NCBI RefSeq assembly: GCF_014502795.1
Contig: NZ_JACVHF010000007.1
Location: 1 to 64,000, forward strand
Direction: 5' to 3'
Source of the DNA: Heliobacterium chlorum
Lineage (GTDB): Bacteria > Bacillota > Desulfitobacteriia > Heliobacteriales > Heliobacteriaceae
DNA: 64,000 nt
In this document: piece by piece, positions 17,971 to 26,517 of the stretch
Position numbering within the stretch: position 1 is the stretch's first letter
Layout: each line of letters starts with the position of its first letter
The notes under the pieces: model-generated
The model's input: only the letters and a program-made list of their open reading frames with translations
What the model was told of the DNA's origin: nothing
The model's database searches: none
Translations under genes and position numbers: made by a program

Positions 17971-18150
17971 CTAGACTTGAATATCCACCTTTTGCCCGAG
18001 ATGGGGATTTACAGACTGCTCCATCATCTGGATCATAGCTCCACCCTGAACCTCAGAAGAGTTCATCGCCTTTTTTAAGACCAATAAGTTGATCATATCC
18101 CCGTTTGATGCTGCGTTTACCAACCCGGTCGGAACTTGGGAAACATTCAT
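17971..18150 (-). CDS. YjfB-like putative motility protein (59 aa)
   Basis: This small gene begins MNVSQVPTGLVNAASNGDM and ends HLGQKVDIQV. The pattern (short N-terminal helix, LLKKAM-type central helix, C-terminal LGxxVDIxV) matches the YjfB_motility family (PF14070-like), found near flagellar or chemotaxis functions in Firmicutes. Its molecular role is unknown. GGATGGAGGTGGGTAG precedes the ATG. It is a monocistronic unit with two terminators. Confidence 0.85.
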   Translation of the reverse strand: MNVSQVPTGLVNAASNGDMINLLVLKKAMNSSEVQGGAMIQMMEQSVNPHLGQKVDIQV

Positions 18151-18253
18151 ATCTACCCACCTCCATCCTTGTTGTCCCCTTCAGTGTAACACCCGCTCTA
18201 CGCGAATGACATAGGATGAAAGTCCGATAAATGGTCTATGTTTTGTGATACTC

Positions 18254-19924
18254 TTATACTGTCTGGGCGACAGCCTGGCGCTTGTTATTGGTGACCGGCG
18301 TGTACATCAAATCATAATACTCGCGGCACATGCGATGGGACGAGAACTGCCAACGAGACATGTCGATGCTAAGCATCATCATCTCCACCCAGTGCTTACG
18401 GTTGTTATAATACATCGGAACCACTTCCTGGAGCAGCACTTGGTAGAGGGAGTTCATATCCCATTCATCCTGCTCCACGGGAGAGAGGTTTTCTCCGGGA
18501 TGGAAATCGAGAAGCCAGCCATTGATCCCATCTTGGACGCCTTCGCCGACCCAGCCGTCTTCGATGCTCAGATTGAGAACGCCGTTCATGGCCGCTTTCA
18601 TGCCTGACGTACCGGACGCCTCTTGAGGGCGGCGAGGGTTGTTCAACCAGATGTCACAGCCCCGAACGAGCAGTTTAGCGATGTCCATGTTGTAATTATC
18701 AATAAAGACAACGCTGTTGGGATACTTTTTCTGGAAGCTGACGAGGCGGGCGATGATCTCTTTGCCCATCGTATCAGCCGGGTGGGCCTTTGCCGAGAAG
18801 ACGATCTGGATTTTACCCGTCGCCAGGTACGGGTCGATCACATCGGGATTGCGGAAGATCAAGTCGCCCCGCTTATAAGAGGCGGCCCGGCGGGCAAAAC
18901 CGATGAGCAAGGCATCCTCACGGAGATTCCCCAAGCCTTTATCACGAATATGTTCGATCAGCCGGCGCTTGTTATCCATGTGGATGGAGAATAGATCGCC
19001 TCTTTTTTCAAAAGCTTCCTTGATCCGCGGATCTTGCCACGTCCCCGGGTGAACGCCGTTGGTAATGGAGAAGATCAGCGGGATGGCCTCTAAATGCCCC
19101 CACATGCGATGAACGGTCCGACCGTGCAGTTTGGAAACGCCATTGGCCATGTAGGATAGACGCAGACCGGCCACGGTCATGCTGAAGGGATCTCCCCCGA
19201 GGGCTCGCATTTGATCGTAGTTCATCCCGTCATAGGCACCCATTTGCTGCAAGATATCGTGATCATGAACCTCGTTCCCGGCGGCAACCGGTGTATGGGT
19301 GGTAAAGACGATTTCCTCACGAGTGTCATGCCAAGCTCGCTCAAAGGAAAATCCCCGTTCCATCTTTTCTCGAATTAATTCTAATCCCGCAAATACGGCA
19401 TGACCTTCGTTGAAGTGATACACATCTACCTTGAAGCCCAAGGCGCGCAAAGCCCGCACACCGCCGATCCCGAGAATGATCTCTGCGGCAATTCGTTCTG
19501 TCCTGCCTCCGCCGTACAGGCGCTGTGTCATCCAGGCATAAGGGCTGCCGGGATAACCAGCATCTAGAAGATATAACGGTACGTTTCCGTAAGTGTCACA
19601 AAGCCAGACTTTACAAGTCACATCTTGTTCTTGAATCCGTACCTGTACAGTAACTCCCGTGTCTTTTAGATCACTAAAATCGTAATCATCATAGATGTCA
19701 TAGGCTTGACCGTTCTCGTCGATGTGCTGCTGAGTATATCCTTGACGCCATAGGATACCGATGGCCACCATCGGACGCCCCAATTCCCGGGCGGCCTTGA
19801 TGAAGTCACCGGCTAATATGCCTAAACCGCCAGAGTAAATCGGTAAGGTGGCTTCCAACCCGTATTCCATACAAAAATACGCTACATGAGGTAATTCAAT
19901 ACCTGTGGGACGGTATTCGCTCAT
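18254..19924 (-). CDS. alpha-glucan (glycogen/maltodextrin) phosphorylase, short TIGR02094-type
   Basis: This enzyme releases glucose-1-phosphate from glycogen or maltodextrins using PLP. The 556-residue protein is much shorter than classical phosphorylases (800+). It starts directly with VAYFCMEYGLE and has the GGLGILAGD glucan/phosphate loop. The PLP lysine is Lys443 in SGTSGMKAAMNG. The TIGR02094 subgroup lacks the regulatory N-terminal extension. It is a single gene with GAAGAGGTGGATG before the ATG. No glg operon is adjacent. Confidence 0.9.
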   Translation of the reverse strand: MSEYRPTGIELPHVAYFCMEYGLEATLPIYSGGLGILAGDFIKAARELGRPMVAIGILWRQGYTQQHIDENGQAYDIYDDYDFSDLKDTGVTVQVRIQEQDVTCKVWLCDTYGNVPLYLLDAGYPGSPYAWMTQRLYGGGRTERIAAEIILGIGGVRALRALGFKVDVYHFNEGHAVFAGLELIREKMERGFSFERAWHDTREEIVFTTHTPVAAGNEVHDHDILQQMGAYDGMNYDQMRALGGDPFSMTVAGLRLSYMANGVSKLHGRTVHRMWGHLEAIPLIFSITNGVHPGTWQDPRIKEAFEKRGDLFSIHMDNKRRLIEHIRDKGLGNLREDALLIGFARRAASYKRGDLIFRNPDVIDPYLATGKIQIVFSAKAHPADTMGKEIIARLVSFQKKYPNSVVFIDNYNMDIAKLLVRGCDIWLNNPRRPQEASGTSGMKAAMNGVLNLSIEDGWVGEGVQDGINGWLLDFHPGENLSPVEQDEWDMNSLYQVLLQEVVPMYYNNRKHWVEMMMLSIDMSRWQFSSHRMCREYYDLMYTPVTNNKRQAVAQTV

Positions 19925-20049
19925 ACAACATCCACCTCTTCTTGAGGAATTCCTTGATCTGATCTTATCATAACTTAACTGGTCTCCGGTGGCTACATAT
20001 TTCTGGATGGTATTTTCAATCTCTTAATATTCCTGAATGAAAAAGAAAA

Positions 20050-20072
20050 TGTCGACAATAAGCATGTCGACA
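20050..20072 (-). terminator. terminator of the zinc-ribbon gene
   Basis: Two TGTCGACA palindromes 7 bases apart form a stem-loop on the reverse strand, followed by TTTTCTTTTTC. Confidence 0.7.
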
Positions 20073-20101
20073 GCAAGTTGATGATGAGATTTTGAGATGC
20101 C

Positions 20102-20275
20102 TTAGGCCACTTCTTCGACAGGACGAACTCCGGTATGGTCGCAGTAGGGGCAAGTTTCAGTCCGGTTCATCTCGGTCAATATATCTTCGCCCAGCACAAC
20201 ATGGGGGTGGGCGGCTCTCACTTTATTCCGCACAGTACCGCATTCGGTGCATTCTACAGTCACGCGTGTAATCAC
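20102..20275 (-). CDS. small zinc-ribbon protein (57 aa), function unknown
   Basis: The protein contains two CxxC knuckles, CTECG near 9-13 and CPYCDH near 42-47, typical of a rubredoxin-like zinc ribbon. It is not a recognised ribosomal protein. The GTG at 20275 is chosen because AAAGGAGGTGATAAA precedes it perfectly. An ATG six codons upstream would put the ribosome site inside the gene. It lies divergent to the HD-GYP gene. Confidence 0.7.
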   Translation of the reverse strand: MITRVTVECTECGTVRNKVRAAHPHVVLGEDILTEMNRTETCPYCDHTGVRPVEEVA

Positions 20276-20392
20276 TTTATCACCTCCTTTCACAAAACCA
20301 GTGGCAAAAAGGACAAGTCACAGGCTTAAATATATGGTAAGATGCTAATAACATGTATTGATTTTGGATTTGGACCGTTCTGGAGGGAATGC

Positions 20393-21619
20393 ATGCAAAA
20401 CATCATCTCCGTGGATCTTGCTCGGCTGTTGGCTGCCTTATCGATGGCTCTAGATTTTACCGCCCATGGGCTCAGTCAGCATCATCGCCGGGTCGCTTAT
20501 ATCTCAGTCATCATGGGAAAAGCGCTGGGCCTGGATAGTCAAACATTGCGCACCCTTTTCTGTGCGGCCAGCATTCATGATATCGGTGCCATCACTTTTG
20601 CGGAAAAGTCGCACTTGGTACGCTTTGAAATTCAATCGCCTCAGCTCCATTGTGAAAAAGGCTATGACATGCTGCGTCAAGCGCCGCACTTCCGTGATAT
20701 CGCTACCATTATACGCCATCATCATGATAAGTGGAGCGAGAGAAACCCGCAAGACTTTCCTGGCGATGAGTCACTGCTTCTTTTAGGCGATCTGATTCAT
20801 CTGGCTGATCGCATCGAAGTGATGATGACGCAAAACTACCTTTTAGCGCAGCGCCAATCGGTGCTAAAACGAATCGATGAACTCTTTGGTTCCATCTTTC
20901 GACCGGAACTGCAAGAGATTCTTCACGAGGTGGCTCTGAAAGAGAGCTTTTGGCTGGATATGGAGAGCGATTTTATTCAGGACCAAACCTTAAAAGCGAT
21001 CGGCTCAGTCGACCATATGATGGAATTGCCCTACGCCGATTTGAAAGGATTAGCCTCCATCTTCGCCCGCATCATCGACAGTAAAAGCCGTTTTACCTTG
21101 CGTCACTCCCGGTTGGTTTCCGCATCGGCTACCCATTTGAGTCGATTGGCAGGATTTTGCTGCGCTCAACAAGCTCGGATGGAAGTCGCCGGTTTGCTTC
21201 ATGACCTGGGAAAGCTGAGCATCCCCGAAGATATCCTGGAAAAGCCGGGCGCTTTGACCAACGAAGAGTACTTAATCGTCAAAAAACATACCTATTATAC
21301 ATACCGCATTTTAGATCATATTCCTGGATTTTCAGAAATCGCCGAATGGGGCGCCTATCATCATGAACGAATCGACGGACGTGGTTATCCTTTCCACATT
21401 CCCGGAGATCAATTGAGCCTCGGCAGCCGCATTGTGGCGGTGGTAGATATTTTTTCTGCTCTCGTCGAAGATCGCCCCTACCGGGCAGGACTGGCACAGG
21501 AAAAAGTCGAATCGATTTTACAAAAGATGGCCCATGACCATGCGATTGACGGAGAATTGGTCCATTTGCTCCTTCGTCACTATGACGAGTTTGAGGAGAT
21601 CAAAAACGGGCTTCCCTGA
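20393..21619 (+). CDS. tandem HD / HD-GYP domain phosphohydrolase
   Basis: The 408-residue cytoplasmic protein is probably a cyclic-di-GMP or related nucleotide phosphodiesterase. The first half is an HD domain (SIHDIGA near 62) with a degenerate second motif (HHHDKW instead of HHERxDGxGYP). The second half is a complete HD-GYP: LLHDLGKL, HHERIDGRGYP and VVDIFSAL. The ATG at 20393 follows TGGAGGGAATGC. No membrane or receiver domain is fused, so its input is unknown. Confidence 0.88.
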   Translation: MQNIISVDLARLLAALSMALDFTAHGLSQHHRRVAYISVIMGKALGLDSQTLRTLFCAASIHDIGAITFAEKSHLVRFEIQSPQLHCEKGYDMLRQAPHFRDIATIIRHHHDKWSERNPQDFPGDESLLLLGDLIHLADRIEVMMTQNYLLAQRQSVLKRIDELFGSIFRPELQEILHEVALKESFWLDMESDFIQDQTLKAIGSVDHMMELPYADLKGLASIFARIIDSKSRFTLRHSRLVSASATHLSRLAGFCCAQQARMEVAGLLHDLGKLSIPEDILEKPGALTNEEYLIVKKHTYYTYRILDHIPGFSEIAEWGAYHHERIDGRGYPFHIPGDQLSLGSRIVAVVDIFSALVEDRPYRAGLAQEKVESILQKMAHDHAIDGELVHLLLRHYDEFEEIKNGLP

Positions 21620-21633
21620 GCAAGCCACCCCTT

Positions 21634-21656
21634 GCCGGCAGTCATAAGACTGCCGG
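21634..21656 (+). terminator. hairpin after the HD-GYP gene
   Basis: CCGGCAGTCATAAGACTGCCGG forms a stem-loop 15 bases after the stop. It has little T-tail, so a 3' stabiliser is possible. Confidence 0.5.
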
Positions 21657-21693
21657 ACAACGTGCCCGCTTAGTCAATACAAAGGGACATGCG

Positions 21694-21722
21694 AAAAGCC
21701 TGGTCTAATACCAGGCTTTTCT
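21694..21722. terminator. bidirectional terminator between HD-GYP and speD
   Basis: AAAAGCCTGG / CCAGGCTTTT hairpin with T-runs on both sides, between convergent genes. Confidence 0.85.
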
Positions 21723-21742
21723 AATCGCGACCATCGCCATCA

Positions 21743-22117
21743 TTACTTAATGATTTCGATGGGTCCTTCACCACGCTTGAGCATTTTCACCGATGTCTCA
21801 CGCGGTTTTAACACTTTAACCATGTGTTCAATCGCTACCTGTGGATCTACTGTATCGCCACAAGTGTAGCAGTCCAGGGCGGCAAACCCTTTTTCCGGAT
21901 AGGTGTGGATCGAGATGTGGCTTTCGGACAACAGGACCAGCACAGTCGCACCTTGCGGATCAAACTGTTTTTTTTGGGACGAGAGCACGGTGGCACCGGC
22001 GATTTCCGCTGCCTTAATCATTTCTTGTTCCAGGAACGCGGCGTCGTTCAGTTTTTCAAAATCAACGCCCCAAGTGTCAATCGCTACATGTCGCCCGAAA
22101 GTGGAGTAATCCATCAT
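21743..22117 (-). CDS. speD: S-adenosylmethionine decarboxylase proenzyme SpeD (SpeH type)
   Basis: SpeD produces decarboxylated SAM, the aminopropyl donor for spermidine. The 124-residue protein has GRHVAIDTWGV, the autocatalytic cleavage region LSESHISIHTYPEKG (Ser 67 area becomes the pyruvoyl group), and the active-site Cys in DCYTCGD. The length fits bacterial class 1B enzymes. The start at 22117 (ATG ATG) is chosen by family length and the purine-rich GGGAAGGGGG upstream. A long open extension to 22288 has no homology. No speE is adjacent. Confidence 0.93.
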   Translation of the reverse strand: MMDYSTFGRHVAIDTWGVDFEKLNDAAFLEQEMIKAAEIAGATVLSSQKKQFDPQGATVLVLLSESHISIHTYPEKGFAALDCYTCGDTVDPQVAIEHMVKVLKPRETSVKMLKRGEGPIEIIK

Positions 22118-22320
22118 TTCGGCCCCCTTCCCAGCAAATTTGATGCCGGGACCTACGTGATCCATCCGGGGGTGGGTCTGACCCGCCCTAACAGGACGTC
22201 GGTCTGTCACTGCAATCCAAACCCGATTTGGATGAACCCTGGTTCCCACAATGAGTATATTTTTAGCACACTTGAATACAAAGATCAATGGTTTTCTTTA
22301 GGTTTTTATAGAAAAGAAAT
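22118..22320 (-). other. structured leader region of speD
   Basis: This contains no separate gene. Reverse strand: a possible promoter TTGATC-17-TAAAAA near 22260-22290, then about 130 bases of leader with hairpins such as TCCAAA-TCGGG-TTTGGA (22216-22232) and GGGT-CAG-ACCC. It matches no riboswitch class I recognise. Confidence 0.35.
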
Positions 22321-22399
22321 TTACTGAACCTTGTGACGCCCTTGCCCCCTGCCGGAGAACGTGTTACGATGACAGGGAGTACACAATTTCTCATGTTCA

Positions 22400-22570
22400 A
22401 AAATGTCCGCGGGCGCCGAATCGGCTGAAAAGGGAATGAGGTGAAACGCCTCAGCAGCCCCCGCTACTGTAAGGGAAGACGACCCCGTTGCAGAATCCAC
22501 TGGACTGCCGTCTGGGAAGGAAACGGGTGAGGATGATTCCTGAGCCAGGAGACCTGCCTGTCGTGACAAA
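22400..22570 (+). promoter_or_regulatory. cobalamin (B12) riboswitch
   Basis: The conserved core is present in order: AAAAGGGAATGAGGTGAAA, CCCCCGCTACTGTAA, ATCCACTGG, GGGAAGG, GGATGA and the B12-box GAGCCAGGAGACCTGCCT. It precedes cbiQO by about 200 bases and should repress it when B12 is plentiful. A promoter TTGCCC-17-TACGAT lies at about 22342-22370. Confidence 0.95.
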
Positions 22571-22740
22571 AAACCCACTTCGGGAGGAAGAGAGGGCTTT
22601 ATTTTGTTGTCTAATTTAACTGTCTATTGTAAATTCGCCTCTTTGTCAGCATCACCAAAGAATACTGAATTCTCACTAGTCTTTCCTATCACATATTCCA
22701 CATTGCATGATGATTAATTTGCTGCGGAGGTCGACAGCTA

Positions 22741-22788
22741 ATGATTAAACAAAACTATCCCGCTGCAAGTGCGGGTAAAGAGAGATGA
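22741..22788 (+). CDS. 15-residue micro-ORF coupled to cbiQ
   Basis: An ATG with a good ribosome site (GCGGAGGTCGACAGCTA) opens a 15-codon frame, MIKQNYPAASAGKER. Its TGA overlaps the cbiQ ATG as ATGA. It sits where cbiM and cbiN would be expected in a cobalt-transport operon. It may be a translational coupler or a remnant. Nothing proves that the peptide itself matters. Confidence 0.45.
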   Translation: MIKQNYPAASAGKER

Positions 22789-23480
22789 TCTTTACCATCG
22801 ATCAGTGGGCCTGGTCTAACGGCCTTCGAGACACTTCACCTCGCCGCAAAGGGCTGGCCGCTTTAGTTGGGCTGATACTCTCCCTGTCATTTCCCTTACC
22901 GGCTGTTTCGGTGACTGTCATTATTCTCACGGCCCTCCTGTTGACCGTAAAGGCACGGATTCCCTTGCGAACCTTTTTGAAATTAATGACGGTTCCTGCT
23001 GCTTTTTTGCTTACCGGAACGGTGACCATCGCCTTTTCCTTATCGCCTGTCGATGCGGTCTGGCAGACTTCCATCTATTCCTATGTCATCGGTATTTCCG
23101 CCCAAGGACTGCAGGAAGCCTCCACCTTGTTGCTGCGTTCTCTCGGCGCCACGGCGAGCCTCTACTTTTTTGTACTGACGACACCGATGGTCGACGCGAT
23201 AGAACTGTTCAACGATTTGCGAACACCCCGAGTATTGACGGATCTAATGCTGCTTACCTATCGATTCACCTTCGTGCTCATGGAAACGACCCAAGCCATG
23301 ATCACTGCGCAGGAGGCTCGACTGGGCTACACGACGACGGCCAACAGTTTTCGCTCTTTCGGCATCCTGGCTGCCAACCTCTTTATCCGTTCTCTCCTAC
23401 GTTCTCGCGACTTGTATACGGCTCTCGCCGCCCGAGGTTATGAAGATGAACTGCGCGTCCTGCCGCGTAAAAGAGGATGA
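22785..23480 (+). CDS. cbiQ: ECF transporter transmembrane (T) component CbiQ, cobalt type
   Basis: CbiQ is the energy-coupling membrane protein that links a substrate-specific subunit to the ATPase. The 231 residues have about five hydrophobic segments and the C-terminal coupling motifs, seen as AQEARLGY (helix with ARG-like signature) and ALAARGYE. Cobalt is assigned from the upstream B12 riboswitch. The gene lacks its own ribosome site and its ATG overlaps the micro-ORF stop, so translation should depend on it. No cbiM or cbiN is present. Confidence 0.87.
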   Translation: MIFTIDQWAWSNGLRDTSPRRKGLAALVGLILSLSFPLPAVSVTVIILTALLLTVKARIPLRTFLKLMTVPAAFLLTGTVTIAFSLSPVDAVWQTSIYSYVIGISAQGLQEASTLLLRSLGATASLYFFVLTTPMVDAIELFNDLRTPRVLTDLMLLTYRFTFVLMETTQAMITAQEARLGYTTTANSFRSFGILAANLFIRSLLRSRDLYTALAARGYEDELRVLPRKRG

Positions 23481-24346
23481 TAAACATCGTGAATCCTAAT
23501 ATACATTCACTTCTTGAAGCTGAGCATATCGAATTCGCCTACCCCGACGGTACCACCGGCCTCAACCGCCTGAGTATGACCATTCAGCAGGGCCGCAAGG
23601 TGGCCATCGTCGGAGCTAACGGTTCTGGCAAATCGACCTTGTTTTTACACCTTAACGGCACCTTGAAACCGCGCCGTGGAGCGATCCGTTTTCAGGGAAA
23701 AGAACTCGATTATTCTCGGAAGGGGTTACGGGAACTGCGCAGCCGTATCGGTCTCGTTTTCCAGGATCCCGATGTGCAGTTGTTCTCCGCCTCTGTCGAA
23801 CAAGATATTTCTTTCGGACCTTTAAATATGGGCCTCTCTCCGGCAGAAGCGCGCCAACGGGTCGACGAAGCCTTGGAAGTGACCGGCATCGGCGATCTAC
23901 GGCACCGGCCTGTCCATGGTCTAAGCTATGGTCAAAAGAAACGGGTCTGCATCGCCGGAATCTATGCCATGAAGCCGGAAGTTATCATCCTGGATGAACC
24001 TTTGGCTTGGCTTGATCCTGTGGGGGCAAAGCATATATTAGCCTTACTGGATCGTTTACATGAAGCTGGAACGACGGTGATCATGTCTCTTCACCAGATG
24101 GACATCGTCGCCCGTTGGGCCCAAGATGTCATCGTCTTGCACAAAGGGGAGACAGTCTTTGAAGGGAACCCTCTTTCCCTCTTTGCCCAAGATGATCTGC
24201 TTCACCGGTGTGGTCTGGAGACGCCTTGGCCTCACGAGATGTATCATGATCTCGTACGGATGGGCTTACTGCCGCCCGGGGAGGCGGCACCCGTCGATAA
24301 GAGCGGCTTGTTGGATATGATAAACCGGAAATTCTGCAAGCGTTAG
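23477..24346 (+). CDS. cbiO: ECF transporter ATP-binding protein CbiO
   Basis: This ATPase drives cobalt uptake. The 289 residues contain Walker A GANGSGKST (about 46-54), the Q-loop VFQDPDVQLFS, signature LSYGQKKRVCIAG (a usual CbiO variant of LSGGQ), Walker B VIILDEPLAWLDP and the H-loop SLHQMD. It overlaps cbiQ by ATGA. Without an adjacent S component, the CbiQO pair must recruit one encoded elsewhere. Confidence 0.92.
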   Translation: MINIVNPNIHSLLEAEHIEFAYPDGTTGLNRLSMTIQQGRKVAIVGANGSGKSTLFLHLNGTLKPRRGAIRFQGKELDYSRKGLRELRSRIGLVFQDPDVQLFSASVEQDISFGPLNMGLSPAEARQRVDEALEVTGIGDLRHRPVHGLSYGQKKRVCIAGIYAMKPEVIILDEPLAWLDPVGAKHILALLDRLHEAGTTVIMSLHQMDIVARWAQDVIVLHKGETVFEGNPLSLFAQDDLLHRCGLETPWPHEMYHDLVRMGLLPPGEAAPVDKSGLLDMINRKFCKR

Positions 24347-24379
24347 CCCCAACTCTTTTACATAGGTGCTTTATTCACC

Positions 24380-24422
24380 GGGATACTTTTTTACGGGGTA
24401 CTTTTTCTCCAGGGTACTTTCC
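24380..24422. repeat. degenerate 16-bp tandem repeat
   Basis: Three imperfect copies of GGGTACTTTTT(N)CC occur after cbiO. Function is unknown. Confidence 0.4.
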
Positions 24423-24459
24423 GGCAAGACATGAACCGATATGGGTAAACACTGACTGA

Positions 24460-24516
24460 AAAACAAGAGGACGATGAATCAGCTGCTCCTGAGCCGCCTG
24501 ATACCTCGTCCTCTTC
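24460..24516 (-). terminator. terminator of the thi operon
   Basis: Reverse strand: a long stem with outer arms AAGAGGACGA / TCGTCCTCTT and an internal partly paired loop, followed by GTTTTTC. It lies 27 bases after thiD. Confidence 0.7.
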
Positions 24517-24542
24517 CTGTTTATGCACTTTACGTTCAATCG

Positions 24543-25346
24543 TTATCTCCGTTGGCAGACTACGCCCCGCCCTTTCCCTGGATACAAGGGCGACGAGATC
24601 CCTTCCCGAACCCAATCAACCGCTTTTTTTGCCGCCTCGGGAACCGGGAAACCTAAAGCTAAGTAAGACGCCAACGCTGACGCTAGGGAACATCCTGTCC
24701 CATGCAAATCGGCTCCGGGTACACGACGGCCTTGGAGCCAAAGCGGTCCCTCTAGGCTCATCAGCAGATCGGCCATATCCTCACTGGCTTCTTTGGGTAG
24801 GTGCCCGCTTTTCAGTAACACCCATTCGACACCATACTGCAACAGCGCACTGGCTGCTGACTCCATCTCAGGGCGGTTGCGAATCGACCGGCCTGTCAAC
24901 GCCTCCGCTTCGGGAACATTCGGAGTCAACACGGTGGTGACCGGGAGTAAAGCTTCCCGGAAAGCCGATAGTCCCCCCGCTTCCAAAAGGCTCACACCGG
25001 TACCGGAATGAAGCACAGGATCGACGACCAACATCTGCTGATCATGGCGATATTGGGACCAGAGATGTCCGACCCCACGGATGATATCGGCATGCTGCAA
25101 CATCCCTGTTTTGGCTACCTGGGGCTCCATGTCCCAGAGAACATCTTCCACCTGAGCCAAGACCCATTCGGGGGGTAAGGGATGGACTCCGAGGACCCCT
25201 TGACTGTTTTGTCGAGTCAGCGCTGTCACTGCAGCCGTTCCGTACACACCGAGTTGTGTCATCACTTTTAAATCGGCTTGAATTCCGGCGCCGCCGCCAG
25301 GATCGGAGCCGGCTATCGTCAAGACTTTGGGTATAGGTCTGTCCAT
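24543..25346 (-). CDS. thiD: hydroxymethylpyrimidine/phosphomethylpyrimidine kinase ThiD
   Basis: ThiD phosphorylates HMP and then HMP-P to give HMP-PP for thiamine synthesis. The 267 residues include LTIAGSDPGGGAGIQADLK at the start, VVDPVLHSGTG, LTPNVPEAEALTG and the ribokinase-fold catalytic DLHGTGCSLASA with Asp as base. The ATG at 25346 is preferred for its GGAGAG site. An ATG at 25388 that overlaps the thiL stop (ATGA) is an alternative. It is the last gene of the TPP-controlled operon. Confidence 0.93.
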   Translation of the reverse strand: MDRPIPKVLTIAGSDPGGGAGIQADLKVMTQLGVYGTAAVTALTRQNSQGVLGVHPLPPEWVLAQVEDVLWDMEPQVAKTGMLQHADIIRGVGHLWSQYRHDQQMLVVDPVLHSGTGVSLLEAGGLSAFREALLPVTTVLTPNVPEAEALTGRSIRNRPEMESAASALLQYGVEWVLLKSGHLPKEASEDMADLLMSLEGPLWLQGRRVPGADLHGTGCSLASALASYLALGFPVPEAAKKAVDWVREGISSPLYPGKGRGVVCQRR

Positions 25347-25384
25347 GTAAAACTCTCCGTCTTCGAACAGATATAATGAATGCA

Positions 25385-26503
25385 TCATGGATCACGATGA
25401 GACGAGGCAAAATGGTTATACCCTTTCGCAGTCAAAGGAAACGGCGCCCCGTCATTGATATCGGGATGAACGGCTGTGATTCCATCCCCCGGTTCTGTCA
25501 GATGACCGATAACCGTGAAGTCGGTTCCCGTCTTTTTCCGTGCGGACGCCATCAGCGAGGACACCTTTTCTGGCGAAACTGTAAAAATCAACTCGTAATC
25601 TTCCCCGCCGGAAAGAGCCCAAGGGAAAACCGATCTCCCGCAAGATTCGGTCAAGCGCTGCGCAGCGAGGCTGATCGGCAGGGACGCCAAATCGATTCGA
25701 GCTCCGCAGCCGGAAGCTTTACAGATGTGGTTTACCTCGCTGCTGACGCCGTCACTGACGTCCATCATCGCCGTTACCCCACCGAGTTCGGCGACCACCA
25801 AGGCTTCCTTCACCCGCGGCGTTGGATCGAGATGGCGAGAGATGAGCATCCTCCAGTCCTCAGGCAGGTCGTCCTCCGACTTCTCGCCCTCACCGCTGAA
25901 AAGCAGATGTAAGCCTGCCGCCGAGTCACCGACCGTACCGGTAACGACGATGGCATCGCCAGGCCGGCCCCCGGAACGGGTGAACGGTTCTTGTCCTGCT
26001 ACACCCAGCAGAGTTACGTTGATGACCCATTTATCAGCCCGAACTGTATCTCCTCCGGCTAGGGTAACGCCATGACAGGCAGCCATCTCTCCCATACCGG
26101 AGTAGATCTTCTCTACCTCTTCTACCGTTGCCTTGGCCGGTACGCCGATAGATAAGAAGGCCCACCCCGGTTTTCCACCCATCGCGGCGATGTCGCTGAT
26201 GTTGACGGCGAGAGCTTTACGTCCCAGTTGGCGGAGCCGATGGGGAAGCCAGAGAAAATGCACGTCCTCGACGAGCATGTCCGTCGTCACCAGCAAGTCG
26301 CCACCGGCTTGCATGCGAATTACGGCAGCGTCATCGCCAATGCCGAGGCGGAGACCGGGCAGGTTCTGTTCGGAAGGTTTTTGAGCACCTCGCTGCCAAG
26401 CGGCCGCCAACCGAGCAATCAGCCCGAATTCCCCCACTTCGGATAAAGAAGTCCCCTTGTTTCCTTCGTTCATTCCGGTCTTAATCACTTCCTTGTCCCT
26501 CAT
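25385..26503 (-). CDS. thiL: thiamine-monophosphate kinase ThiL
   Basis: ThiL phosphorylates thiamine monophosphate to the active cofactor TPP. The 372 residues carry the GEFGLIARL start, the Mg/ATP loops GIGDDAAVI and TTDMLVEDVHF, GGDTVRA, and MDVSDGVSSEVNH. Start is uncertain because no strong ribosome site precedes the first ATG; Met11 is an alternative. It lies 14 bases after thiE. Confidence 0.93.
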   Translation of the reverse strand: MRDKEVIKTGMNEGNKGTSLSEVGEFGLIARLAAAWQRGAQKPSEQNLPGLRLGIGDDAAVIRMQAGGDLLVTTDMLVEDVHFLWLPHRLRQLGRKALAVNISDIAAMGGKPGWAFLSIGVPAKATVEEVEKIYSGMGEMAACHGVTLAGGDTVRADKWVINVTLLGVAGQEPFTRSGGRPGDAIVVTGTVGDSAAGLHLLFSGEGEKSEDDLPEDWRMLISRHLDPTPRVKEALVVAELGGVTAMMDVSDGVSSEVNHICKASGCGARIDLASLPISLAAQRLTESCGRSVFPWALSGGEDYELIFTVSPEKVSSLMASARKKTGTDFTVIGHLTEPGDGITAVHPDINDGAPFPLTAKGYNHFASSHRDP

Positions 26504-26517
26504 CGGCGGTTCACGGG

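Noticed and set aside
20050-20072. Paired TGTCGACA palindromes as an operator
   Set aside because: They form a stem-loop followed by a T-rich run directly after the zinc-ribbon gene, so a terminator is simpler.
22118-22288. N-terminal extension of SpeD by 57 residues
   Set aside because: The family is about 120-130 residues and the extension has no homology; a start with a purine-rich site is at 22117.
23900-24000. LSYGQ in place of LSGGQ in CbiO as a defect
   Set aside because: This variant is usual for CbiO-type cobalt transporter ATPases.
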